From G963665925 sp963676345 (lineage in GTDB: Bacteria; Bacillota; Clostridia; Peptostreptococcales; Acidaminobacteraceae): a stretch of DNA of 64,000 nt. The notes under the pieces are model-generated. The model was not told the DNA's origin. It made no database searches and saw nothing but the letters and a program-made list of their open reading frames with translations. Of the stretch, positions 33,977-40,887 are shown piece by piece. A program made the translations under genes and the position numbers. The stretch is taken from assembly GCA_963676345.2 (NCBI GenBank), contig CAXXTS010000005.1:806001-870000 (forward strand). The letters are read 5' to 3'. Each line of letters begins with the position of its first letter. Position 1 is the stretch's first letter.

Positions 33977-34185
33977 TGTGTACTCCTTTCTGCGATTGTA
34001 TACTATATTTCTACCCATTCACACAAACCTGAAAAGACTTCATTTGAAATTCTTTTGCCTTTTAAATATTTCCATAAAATAGTATGATAGAGGTATCTTT
34101 ATTTAAGAATGAAAACCAGTTCACATAATCATATTATGATTACCGAAGTGATTTATAATGCAATACTATATAGGAGGTGAAATAT

Positions 34186-34995
34186 ATGAAAACGGCACTG
34201 TGTCAAATGAACATTGTGCAGGATAAAAAAGCAAACCTCAAAACTGCTGAGACCATGATAGAAGAAGCTGCTTCAAATCAAGCAGATATCATTGTACTGC
34301 CTGAAATGTTTAACTGTCCCTATTCGAATGCACATTTTCCAGAGTATGCAGAGGCAGAAGGGGGTCAAACCTATGTCTTTTTGTCTGGTCTAGCAAAGAA
34401 ACATCAGGTCTACATAATTGGTGGCAGTATTCCCGAACGTGAACATGCACATATCTACAATACTGCATATGTATTTGACCGGGAAGGCGCCTGTATTGGC
34501 AAGCATAGAAAGGCACATTTATTTGATATAGACATACCTGGAGGGATTCGTTTTCTAGAGTCCGAAACCCTAACACCAGGTAATCAACATACGATATTTG
34601 AAACTGAATATGGAAAAATGGGCCTTGCAATCTGTTATGATATGCGTTTTCCAGAGTTTTTTAGAAGGATGGCACTCGAAGGTGTTCAGGCGGTTTTTGT
34701 ACCAGCAGCATTCAATATGACCACTGGGCCGGCCCATTGGGAACTCACTGCACGGGCACGTGCACTGGACAATCAGATATATATGGCCTTGTGCTCGCCG
34801 GCGCGTGATGACAAAGGGGTCTATGTCGCTTACGGACACTCTATGGTGGTGGACCCGTGGGGGACGGTCGTAGCAGTTCTTGATGAAAAGCCAGGAATTG
34901 TTTATGCAGATATTCAGGCGAAAAGAATTGAAGAAGTCAGAGCAGGGCTTCCTCTTTTAAAGCATAGAAAACCAGCGCTTTATCGCGCAGACTGA
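34186..34995 (+). CDS. Nitrilase-superfamily carbon-nitrogen hydrolase, omega-amidase (Nit2)-like
   Basis: The 269-residue protein has the catalytic triad Glu40 (VLPEMF), Lys109 (KHRKAHLFDIDI) and Cys150 (LAICYDMRFPE). The HRKAHLFDID segment is characteristic of omega-amidases, which hydrolyse the omega-amide of alpha-ketoglutaramate or alpha-ketosuccinamate. The start at 34186 lies 6 bases after a perfect AGGAGGTGA; an in-frame GTG at 34177 falls inside that site. It is a stand-alone gene. Substrate choice is inferred from motif similarity. Confidence 0.92.
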   Translation: MKTALCQMNIVQDKKANLKTAETMIEEAASNQADIIVLPEMFNCPYSNAHFPEYAEAEGGQTYVFLSGLAKKHQVYIIGGSIPEREHAHIYNTAYVFDREGACIGKHRKAHLFDIDIPGGIRFLESETLTPGNQHTIFETEYGKMGLAICYDMRFPEFFRRMALEGVQAVFVPAAFNMTTGPAHWELTARARALDNQIYMALCSPARDDKGVYVAYGHSMVVDPWGTVVAVLDEKPGIVYADIQAKRIEEVRAGLPLLKHRKPALYRAD

Positions 34996-35070
34996 GTCAA
35001 GAAGCTGTTTGCAAATGGCAAATTTGTGGTAAAAACAAAGTGAGAATAAAATTTTTAAAGGAGGGAAATC

Positions 35071-35352
35071 ATGTTGAGTATGCATAAAAGAAAATACGAA
35101 GAACTGGAGCGTTATCGAAAGAGAACAAATCACGTCAAGTTTTGCGAAGGTGTGCTTGTTGGGACGGCACTGGGTCTTTTAGCCGGAATGATTCTTGCAC
35201 CAAAGCCAGGTAAGGAAACTATTGAAGACATCAAGGGTGAAACTAAAAAACTTGTAGAAAAAGGCAAGGAAATGATACCATGTTGTGGCGAAGAAGAGGA
35301 CGATGGTCTACCAGAGCCAGATGTCATCGAATTCGATATGGACGAAGAATAA
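35071..35352 (+). CDS. YtxH-domain membrane protein
   Basis: The 93-residue protein has one membrane helix of glycine-rich YtxH type (FCEGVLVGTALGLLAGMILAP) followed by a basic amphipathic helix with KPGKETIEDIKG. A very acidic C-terminal tail ends in DEE and holds an adjacent Cys pair (PCCGEEE). YtxH proteins are stress-related in Bacillus, but the molecular role is unknown. The ribosome site AAGGAGGG precedes ATG. Confidence 0.82.
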   Translation: MLSMHKRKYEELERYRKRTNHVKFCEGVLVGTALGLLAGMILAPKPGKETIEDIKGETKKLVEKGKEMIPCCGEEEDDGLPEPDVIEFDMDEE

Positions 35353-35388
35353 GGTATAAAAGAATAAGGTAGAAAGAATCAAAAAATA

Positions 35389-35434
35389 AATCCAGCAAGC
35401 TTACACTTTGATGTGTAAGCTTGCTGGATTTTCT
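35389..35434. terminator. Bidirectional terminator between convergent genes
   Basis: A perfect 18-bp stem, arms 35389-35406 and 35413-35430, with core CCAGCAAGCTTACAC, surrounds a 6-nt loop. A-rich and T-rich flanks serve both strands. Confidence 0.9.
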
Positions 35435-35453
35435 TATATTAGAAATAAAGCCA

Positions 35454-36329
35454 CTACCGCCAGTTGATCAGGTTTGCAGATTTGTTTTTGGTACCCTTCG
35501 ACAGAATGTTGTCCGGACTGTCTCCAACGGCAATTATAATATCGTAATGCTCATAGAGTTCACCAAAGGCAAGTGCATTTGGACCTGATAAATCATCATA
35601 TTCCGAAGCAGCGGCTCTCGAAAGTGATTTTACAAATGCCACCGCTAAATTTTCCATTTTATCTTTTGAAGTGCCTTGTACAGTAATCATGCCAAAGCCT
35701 ATAGAGTCTTCCGTAACTGAGACAGAGGCCTTGACCACCTCTGTGTTTTGAGTGATTTCTACTATGGTGGTTTCAATCATGGTCTCAGTGATTACATACT
35801 CACTTGGCTCAGCTTCAGCAAATGGGCTGCCTTCAAGTTCAGACTCACGTTCCATTTCTGACATGTCTATATAAAGGTCTTCATACTGAGACGCCTTTGG
35901 AAGCATCATATAGAGTAGACCACCTATAATGATGAAAATTCCCAGGGCCTTTAACCAGTCTATGAACTTCCAGTTCTTCGGGTTTAAGTTTAGCTTGAAA
36001 GCGGATTTTTCGCTTCCGGTATTTTCGCTAGTGTCTCCTATACGTTTTTTTATTTTATCAATTCGCTTTTGAAACTGTTCAACAGTGCCTGTGATCTTGT
36101 CTTCCTCAACGAGCTGGATTGCCTTTTCGCAAAGAGCTATGGCTTCATCAAAGCGGTGTTTGCGCTCAAGTATGACGGCAGGTCGTTCGTACAAGTCCGA
36201 TGTATTGGCAAAATAATCTTCCTGTATTTCAAGATAAATACGCAGTGCCTCATCATCATTTCCAAGGCGTTCCATACGCTTAGCACGTTCGTGAAGTTTA
36301 TAGAGTTCCTGTAATTTTTGCTGATCCAT
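35454..36329 (-). CDS. TPR-like membrane protein of unknown function
   Basis: The 291-residue protein has an N-terminal helical region with TPR-type pairs (residues about 1-105; LHERAKRMERLGNDDEALR and FDEAIALCEKAI). A membrane helix follows (about 130-150) and then an extracytoplasmic domain of about 135 residues with a VSVTEDSIGFGMITVQG stretch and ALAFGELYEHYDIIIAVGDS. The start at 36329 follows AAAGGAGTG; the longer in-frame reading from 36377 lacks a ribosome site. It is monocistronic. Function not recognised. Confidence 0.75.
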   Translation of the reverse strand: MDQQKLQELYKLHERAKRMERLGNDDEALRIYLEIQEDYFANTSDLYERPAVILERKHRFDEAIALCEKAIQLVEEDKITGTVEQFQKRIDKIKKRIGDTSENTGSEKSAFKLNLNPKNWKFIDWLKALGIFIIIGGLLYMMLPKASQYEDLYIDMSEMERESELEGSPFAEAEPSEYVITETMIETTIVEITQNTEVVKASVSVTEDSIGFGMITVQGTSKDKMENLAVAFVKSLSRAAASEYDDLSGPNALAFGELYEHYDIIIAVGDSPDNILSKGTKNKSANLINWR

Positions 36330-36740
36330 TGACTGCACTCCTTTATGATTGTCTCTATAAATGAGAGCGCACAGCACTCTCCGTATAATATATCGGTATA
36401 ATTTGTAAAATCTTTAGGCTTAAGCGCATTATTAATGACAGGAAATATTGAATGAATTGTATGTATTAGATCTCTACCATTTCGAGCCTTCATAAGATAT
36501 TTCGATCTTTATGATGAGGAGAATTGCCTTTTTAAAATCACCTTTGGCATTTCAATAAAGTAGAGTAAAAAGCTTCAAGTAACGCGTTCATGTGTTCTAG
36601 TTTAGGTATAGATAAATTCTATGCATAAAAAAGGGATATTTATATTTATCTAAAAGCAAAATAAGCTGCATTTATATCCGACAAAGTTATATACATATAA
36701 AAACATAACTGTTATAATACAAGTGGTTGAAACAGAGGTG

Positions 36741-36755
36741 TGAGAACGATTCTCA
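36741..36755. promoter_or_regulatory. Fur/PerR-box-like palindrome upstream of iscR
   Basis: TGAGAACGATTCTCA is a perfect 6-3-6 inverted repeat and differs from the Fur/PerR box TGATAAT-N-ATTATCA at three positions (core arms TGAGAA and TTCTCA). It lies 60 bp ahead of the iscR -35. A TATAAT at 36713-36718 just upstream could be a second promoter. This falls in the 562-bp gap 36330-36891, which is otherwise AT-rich with no coding signal. Confidence 0.5.
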
Positions 36756-36815
36756 TTAACTCACTCTTGCTTTTTGACAAAATGTTAACAAATGAAAAAA
36801 GAGATTGTTTATATG

Positions 36816-36844
36816 TTGACAATGATTATTCCCTATATTATACT
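36816..36844 (+). promoter_or_regulatory. Promoter of the isc operon
   Basis: TTGACA (36816-36821) and TATACT (36839-36844) are 17 bp apart. The spacer starts ATGATTATT, so TGACAATGATTATT also resembles half a Fur box. iscR begins 47 bp downstream after GGAGGCGA. Confidence 0.85.
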
Positions 36845-36891
36845 GTTGATTAATTCCTAGTAAAACACTCAGGATTAACGGAGGCGATAAA

Positions 36892-37353
36892 ATGCGATTA
36901 TCCACAAAAGGCAGATATGGGCTTAAAGCCATGTTTGATTTAGCTATGAACTATGGTGACAAACCAGTATCTCTCACGACAATCGCAGCCAGACAAGGTG
37001 TGTCTGTAAATTATTTGGAGCAGCTGATATCCCCACTCAGAAAAGCGGGATTTGTTCGCAGCGTCAGAGGAGCTCAAGGTGGGTACCTACTGAACGTGAA
37101 ACCTGATGAGATTACTGTAAAGGACGTTCTTGAAACACTTGAAGGCCCTTTGGCACCAACTGACTGCGTTAAAGATGATAATGACAATTCATGTGACAAT
37201 GCGAGCTATTGTGTGACAAGACTTATTTATGAAAAGATGAAAGAAAGTATCGATCAGGTTGTTTCATCTATTACACTTGCAGATATGATTGAAGACCATA
37301 ATAAGATGCAGGATATTTTAGATCAGCAAGATGATCATTTCAAGTGTTTATAA
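36892..37353 (+). CDS. iscR: IscR, Rrf2-family Fe-S cluster-sensing repressor
   Basis: The 153-residue protein has the Rrf2 winged helix (RLSTKGRYGLKAMFDLA; GVSVNYLEQLISPLRKAG; RGAQGGYLL). Three cysteines, Cys92, Cys101 and Cys107, sit where E. coli IscR binds [2Fe-2S]. With cluster bound it should repress its own operon, so Fe-S assembly rises when clusters are scarce. It heads iscS-iscU-mnmA with 37 bp to iscS. CymR-type cysteine regulators share the fold, but the cysteines and gene order favour IscR. Confidence 0.93.
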   Translation: MRLSTKGRYGLKAMFDLAMNYGDKPVSLTTIAARQGVSVNYLEQLISPLRKAGFVRSVRGAQGGYLLNVKPDEITVKDVLETLEGPLAPTDCVKDDNDNSCDNASYCVTRLIYEKMKESIDQVVSSITLADMIEDHNKMQDILDQQDDHFKCL

Positions 37354-37390
37354 ATGACTGGCATTAACAATATGGAAAGGGGACAGATTC

Positions 37391-38566
37391 ATGAGTAAGA
37401 GAATCTACATGGATTATTCCGCAACAACACCAATGAAAAAAGAAGTGCTGGATGCAATGATGCCTTATTTCTGTGAAGATTATGGCAATGCATCAAGTGT
37501 ACATAGTTTTGGTAGAGATGCTAAAAACGCAATAAATAAGAGCCGTGAAACAGTTGCTAAGGCACTGGGGGCTAGACGTGAGGAAATATACTTCACAGCT
37601 GGCGGTACAGAATCAGACAACTGGGCAATCAAAGGGATTGCAAAATCGCTCAAGCACAAGGGCAATCACATTATCACTTCTAAGGTCGAGCACCATGCTG
37701 TACTGCATACTTGCGAAACGCTTGAAAAAGAAGGTTTTGAAGTTACATACCTAGATGTTGACGAATACGGCATGATTTCTCTTGATGATTTAAAATCAGC
37801 TATTAAGGAATCGACAATCCTCGTATCTATTATGTTTATCAACAACGAAATCGGTACAATGCAGCCTGTTAAGGAAATTGGAGCCATTGCTAAAGAAAAC
37901 GGCGTGCTATTCCATACAGATGCTGTTCAAGCATTTGGAAATACACCGATTGATGTAAATGAACTGAATATAGATATGCTGGCGGTGTCGAGCCACAAAA
38001 TATATGGACCTAAGGGTATTGGCGCTATGTACATCCGTAAGGGTATTCGTATTGGCTCCTTTATCGATGGTGGCGCTCAGGAAAGAAAACGACGTGCAGG
38101 TACTGAAAATGTACCGGGTATTGTTGGATTTGCAAAAGCAGTTGAACTGGCAGTAGAGGGCATGGACGCTCATATCGAAAAGCTGACTACACTGCGTGAC
38201 CGACTGAGAGACGGCATCATGGACAAAATTCCATATGCAAAATACAACGGTCACCCTACACAGCGTCATCCGGGTAATGTGAACATATGCTTTGAATTCA
38301 TTGAAGGCGAATCACTCCTGCTCAGCCTTGATTTAGTAGGTGTAGCGGCAAGTTCTGGCTCAGCGTGTACATCGGGTTCGCTTGATCCTTCGCATGTACT
38401 CATGGCTATTGGACTGACGCATGAAATTGCACATGGTTCACTACGACTTACAATTGGTGACTTTACTACTGAAGAAGATGTAGACTACGTAGCAGAACAA
38501 CTTGTTGGAATAGTAGATAGACTAAGACAAATGTCACCTCTATATGAGGCGGTTGAAAATAAATAA
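37391..38566 (+). CDS. iscS: Cysteine desulfurase (NifS/IscS)
   Basis: The 391-residue PLP enzyme takes sulfur from L-cysteine, giving alanine and a protein persulfide. Motifs are MDYSATTPM, TAGGTESDNWAIKG, KVEHHAVLH, FHTDAVQAFGN, SSHKIYGPKG with PLP lysine Lys203, and the mobile loop SSGSACTSGSL with Cys326. It supplies sulfur to IscU next door and to MnmA further on. Confidence 0.96.
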   Translation: MSKRIYMDYSATTPMKKEVLDAMMPYFCEDYGNASSVHSFGRDAKNAINKSRETVAKALGARREEIYFTAGGTESDNWAIKGIAKSLKHKGNHIITSKVEHHAVLHTCETLEKEGFEVTYLDVDEYGMISLDDLKSAIKESTILVSIMFINNEIGTMQPVKEIGAIAKENGVLFHTDAVQAFGNTPIDVNELNIDMLAVSSHKIYGPKGIGAMYIRKGIRIGSFIDGGAQERKRRAGTENVPGIVGFAKAVELAVEGMDAHIEKLTTLRDRLRDGIMDKIPYAKYNGHPTQRHPGNVNICFEFIEGESLLLSLDLVGVAASSGSACTSGSLDPSHVLMAIGLTHEIAHGSLRLTIGDFTTEEDVDYVAEQLVGIVDRLRQMSPLYEAVENK

Positions 38567-38578
38567 GGAGGCCTTATC

Positions 38579-39025
38579 ATGTATACTGAAAAGGTTATGG
38601 AACACTTTACAAACCCGAGAAACGTTGGGACAATTGAAAATGCCGATGGTGTTGGCGAAGTAGGCAATGTTAAATGCGGCGATATCATGAAGATATACCT
38701 AAAAATTGAAGACGAAGTGATTACAGATGTTAAGTTTAAGACATTTGGCTGTGGGTCTGCGGTTGCAAGTTCAAGTGTAGCAACAGAACTGATTAAAGGA
38801 CAAACAGTAGACTATGCTCTGAACCTTACAAATAAGGCTGTAATTGCAGAGCTTGGTGGCCTGCCAACAGTAAAAATTCACTGTTCGGTGCTTGCTGAGC
38901 AAGCCATTAAAGCGGCAGTGTATGATTACGCTCAAAAAACTGGCAAAGAGTACCCTCAGCTGGAAGGCTTTGATCCAAGTGATGACGATGATCATCATGA
39001 TCATGGTGATGAAGAGGAATACTAA
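38579..39025 (+). CDS. iscU: Fe-S cluster scaffold IscU/NifU-N with His/Asp-rich tail
   Basis: The 148-residue scaffold has the three conserved cysteine positions (NVKCGD, FGCGSAVASSS and KIHCSVLAEQAI) and the N-terminal YTEKVMEHFTNPRNVG. The normal domain ends near residue 130. After it comes an unusual tail, DPSDDDDHHDHGDEEEY, which looks metal-binding. It follows iscS by 12 bp with AAGGAGG before ATG, in the same operon. Confidence 0.95.
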   Translation: MYTEKVMEHFTNPRNVGTIENADGVGEVGNVKCGDIMKIYLKIEDEVITDVKFKTFGCGSAVASSSVATELIKGQTVDYALNLTNKAVIAELGGLPTVKIHCSVLAEQAIKAAVYDYAQKTGKEYPQLEGFDPSDDDDHHDHGDEEEY

Positions 39026-39072
39026 GGCTTACAATGCTAAAATAATTAGCATCATTTAAAGTGAATTTTCAT

Positions 39073-39098
39073 ACCCTGTCGCATTGCGACAGGGTTTA
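39073..39098 (+). terminator. Hairpin after iscU (weak terminator or attenuator)
   Basis: ACCCTGTCGC (39073-39082) pairs with GCGACAGGGT (39086-39095) around ATT, followed only by TTTAAATTG. The weak T-run suggests partial read-through into mnmA. Confidence 0.55.
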
Positions 39099-39230
39099 AA
39101 TTGTGCCAAATATATGGTATTCTTTACTGTGCACTGCCCAGGTCGGGTTCATGCCAGAGCTGGGAGAACGGAAGACTTTCAATCTTCTTAAGAAAAGGTA
39201 TGGCGATAGCCAGTTGAAAGGACAAATGCA

Positions 39231-40325
39231 ATGTTGGATAAGAAAAAAGTAGTTGTGGGTATGAGCGGTGGTGTAGATAGCACTGTAGCGGCATATCAGT
39301 TGAAACAAATGGGTTACGAAGTCATTGGTATTCATATGAAAGTATGGGATGACGGAGACAGCGATTTTGCTGAAAAAGAGGGAGGCTGCTGTAGTCTCTC
39401 AGCTGTGGAAGATGCGCGACGCGTATGTGAAAAACTCGATATTCCATTTTACGTTGTGAACTTCAAGCAAGTATTTAAAAAGAAGGTCATTAATTATTTT
39501 TTAAATGAATATAAGCTGGGAAGGACACCGAACCCGTGTATTGCCTGCAATAAACACGTTAAATTTGATGCTCTTATTAAAAAGGCACATGACTTGGGCG
39601 CTTATTATGTTGCTACAGGTCACTACAGTAAAGTAGCCTATGACACGTCTCTTGAACGCTATGTGGTTCATTTGTCAAAAGAAGACAGAAAAGACCAGAC
39701 ATATACTTTCTGGAGTCTTACGCAGAACCAGTTAAGACACATTTTAACACCACTTGGCGATATGCAGTCGAAAAGTGAAGTGCGTGAAATTGCCATGCGT
39801 TTTGATGTGAATGCAGCGGGTAAAAGTGACAGTCAGGAAATTTGCTTTATTCCAGATGATGATTATTCTAGATATGTTACAGAGAACCTTGACACGCCAA
39901 TCGTTGAAGGGAATTTTGTCGATACAGCAGGTAAGGTGCTGGGAAGGCATAAAGGAATTGTATATTACACGATCGGGCAAAGAAAAGGTCTTGGCATTAC
40001 GTTTGGAAAGCCTATGTATGTTATTGAAATTAGACCGAAGACAAACGAAGTTGTACTCGGAGAAAATACAGAAGTGTTTTCTAGTGGGCTATTGGCATCG
40101 GGCGCCAACTTCATTCCTTTTGAAAAACTGGAAGAGAAAATTGAGGCCTATGCGAAAATTCGCTATAGTGCAAAGCCGTCAAAGTGTACAATTGAACCTG
40201 CTGAAAACGGCATGATTCGTGTTGTCTTTGAAGATATGCAGCGGGCGGTAACACCGGGACAGGCAGTTGTTTTTTACAGTGATGACATGCTTGTTGGTGG
40301 GGCAACCATAGAAATGTCAATATAA
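39231..40325 (+). CDS. mnmA: tRNA-uridine 2-sulfurtransferase MnmA
   Basis: The 364-residue enzyme makes 2-thiouridine at position 34 of tRNA Lys, Glu and Gln. It has the PP-loop SGGVDSTVA, the catalytic Cys in TPNPCIACN, the second Cys in SQEICFIPD, and a C-terminal beta-barrel. The sulfur comes from IscS in the operon upstream. ATG follows GAAAGGAC. Confidence 0.96.
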   Translation: MLDKKKVVVGMSGGVDSTVAAYQLKQMGYEVIGIHMKVWDDGDSDFAEKEGGCCSLSAVEDARRVCEKLDIPFYVVNFKQVFKKKVINYFLNEYKLGRTPNPCIACNKHVKFDALIKKAHDLGAYYVATGHYSKVAYDTSLERYVVHLSKEDRKDQTYTFWSLTQNQLRHILTPLGDMQSKSEVREIAMRFDVNAAGKSDSQEICFIPDDDYSRYVTENLDTPIVEGNFVDTAGKVLGRHKGIVYYTIGQRKGLGITFGKPMYVIEIRPKTNEVVLGENTEVFSSGLLASGANFIPFEKLEEKIEAYAKIRYSAKPSKCTIEPAENGMIRVVFEDMQRAVTPGQAVVFYSDDMLVGGATIEMSI

Positions 40326-40411
40326 ACATTGATTTAAGCATCAATTTAATGATCAATTATAAGCATTAATATGGGCGCTGAGAAATAGCCTGTATTCAAA
40401 TCACAATTTTG

Positions 40412-40420
40412 TGGTATAAT
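40412..40420 (+). promoter_or_regulatory. Extended -10 promoter of the alaS T-box transcript
   Basis: TGGTATAAT (40412-40420) is a TGN-extended consensus -10. The -35 region is poor (TGTATT or GTATTC about 17-18 bp upstream), which fits an extended -10 promoter. Confidence 0.7.
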
Positions 40421-40439
40421 ATTGCTGATACGAAAAATG

Positions 40440-40686
40440 AATATACAGCTATGATGGAGAGTAAGTAAAATACATTTCTTAGAGAGGTCATACTTGCTGA
40501 AAAATGACCACCGTATTTGAAGCAGCTCCAGAGCTTCTTGTCTGAAGGCTTTTGTTGTGTAGGACAAGACGACTGGCACACGTTATTGTGCTTGGTTATG
40601 GATATAACCTCTAAAGTGATCGGAAACGATAAGTAGGGTGGTACCGCGAGTGCGCTCGTCCCTACTCTTGCTTTAGAGGTTTTTTG
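40440..40686 (+). ncRNA. T-box leader controlling alaS (specifier GCA, alanine)
   Basis: All T-box parts are present. Stem I has lower pairing TGGAG with CTCCA (40526-40530), mid-stem AAATAC with GTATTT, and an apical stem GGTCAT with ATGACC. The specifier loop between GTATTT and CTCCA holds GCA at 40522-40524, an alanine codon followed by a purine. The conserved T-box AGGGTGGTACCGCG is at 40635-40648; its TGGT should pair with the ACCA end of uncharged tRNA-Ala. The terminator is AACCTCTAAAG (40606-40616) with CTTTAGAGGTT (40671-40681) and a T-run. Uncharged tRNA-Ala would favour antitermination and read-through into alaS. Confidence 0.95.
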
Positions 40687-40721
40687 TATGTATATAAGTT
40701 TGGTTAGGCAGCAGACGTGAT

Positions 40722-40745
40722 CCCCGTGCATTTTAATGCACGGGG
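40722..40745 (+). other. Second hairpin in the alaS leader
   Basis: CCCCGTGCA (40722-40730) pairs perfectly with TGCACGGGG (40737-40745) around TTTTAA. No T-run follows, so it is not an ordinary terminator. It lies in the 200-nt stretch between the T-box terminator and the alaS start. Confidence 0.7.
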
Positions 40746-40887
40746 CGTGAATTAATGCGGTTCAATCTGGTATAAAATACTCTATCAGCAGAAATTGTTA
40801 CATGATCTGTGCCAGATGAACAATTGGGATTGTATACATAAAAAAGATAAAGTGTTTGTAGAGAGAAACATAACGGAGGGATAGCAA

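Noticed and set aside
40328..40378. AT-rich repeats (ATTGAT, ATCAAT, AAGCATTAAT) after mnmA
   Set aside because: Copies are short and imperfect in an AT-rich stretch; they are as likely to arise by chance as to be an operator or terminator.
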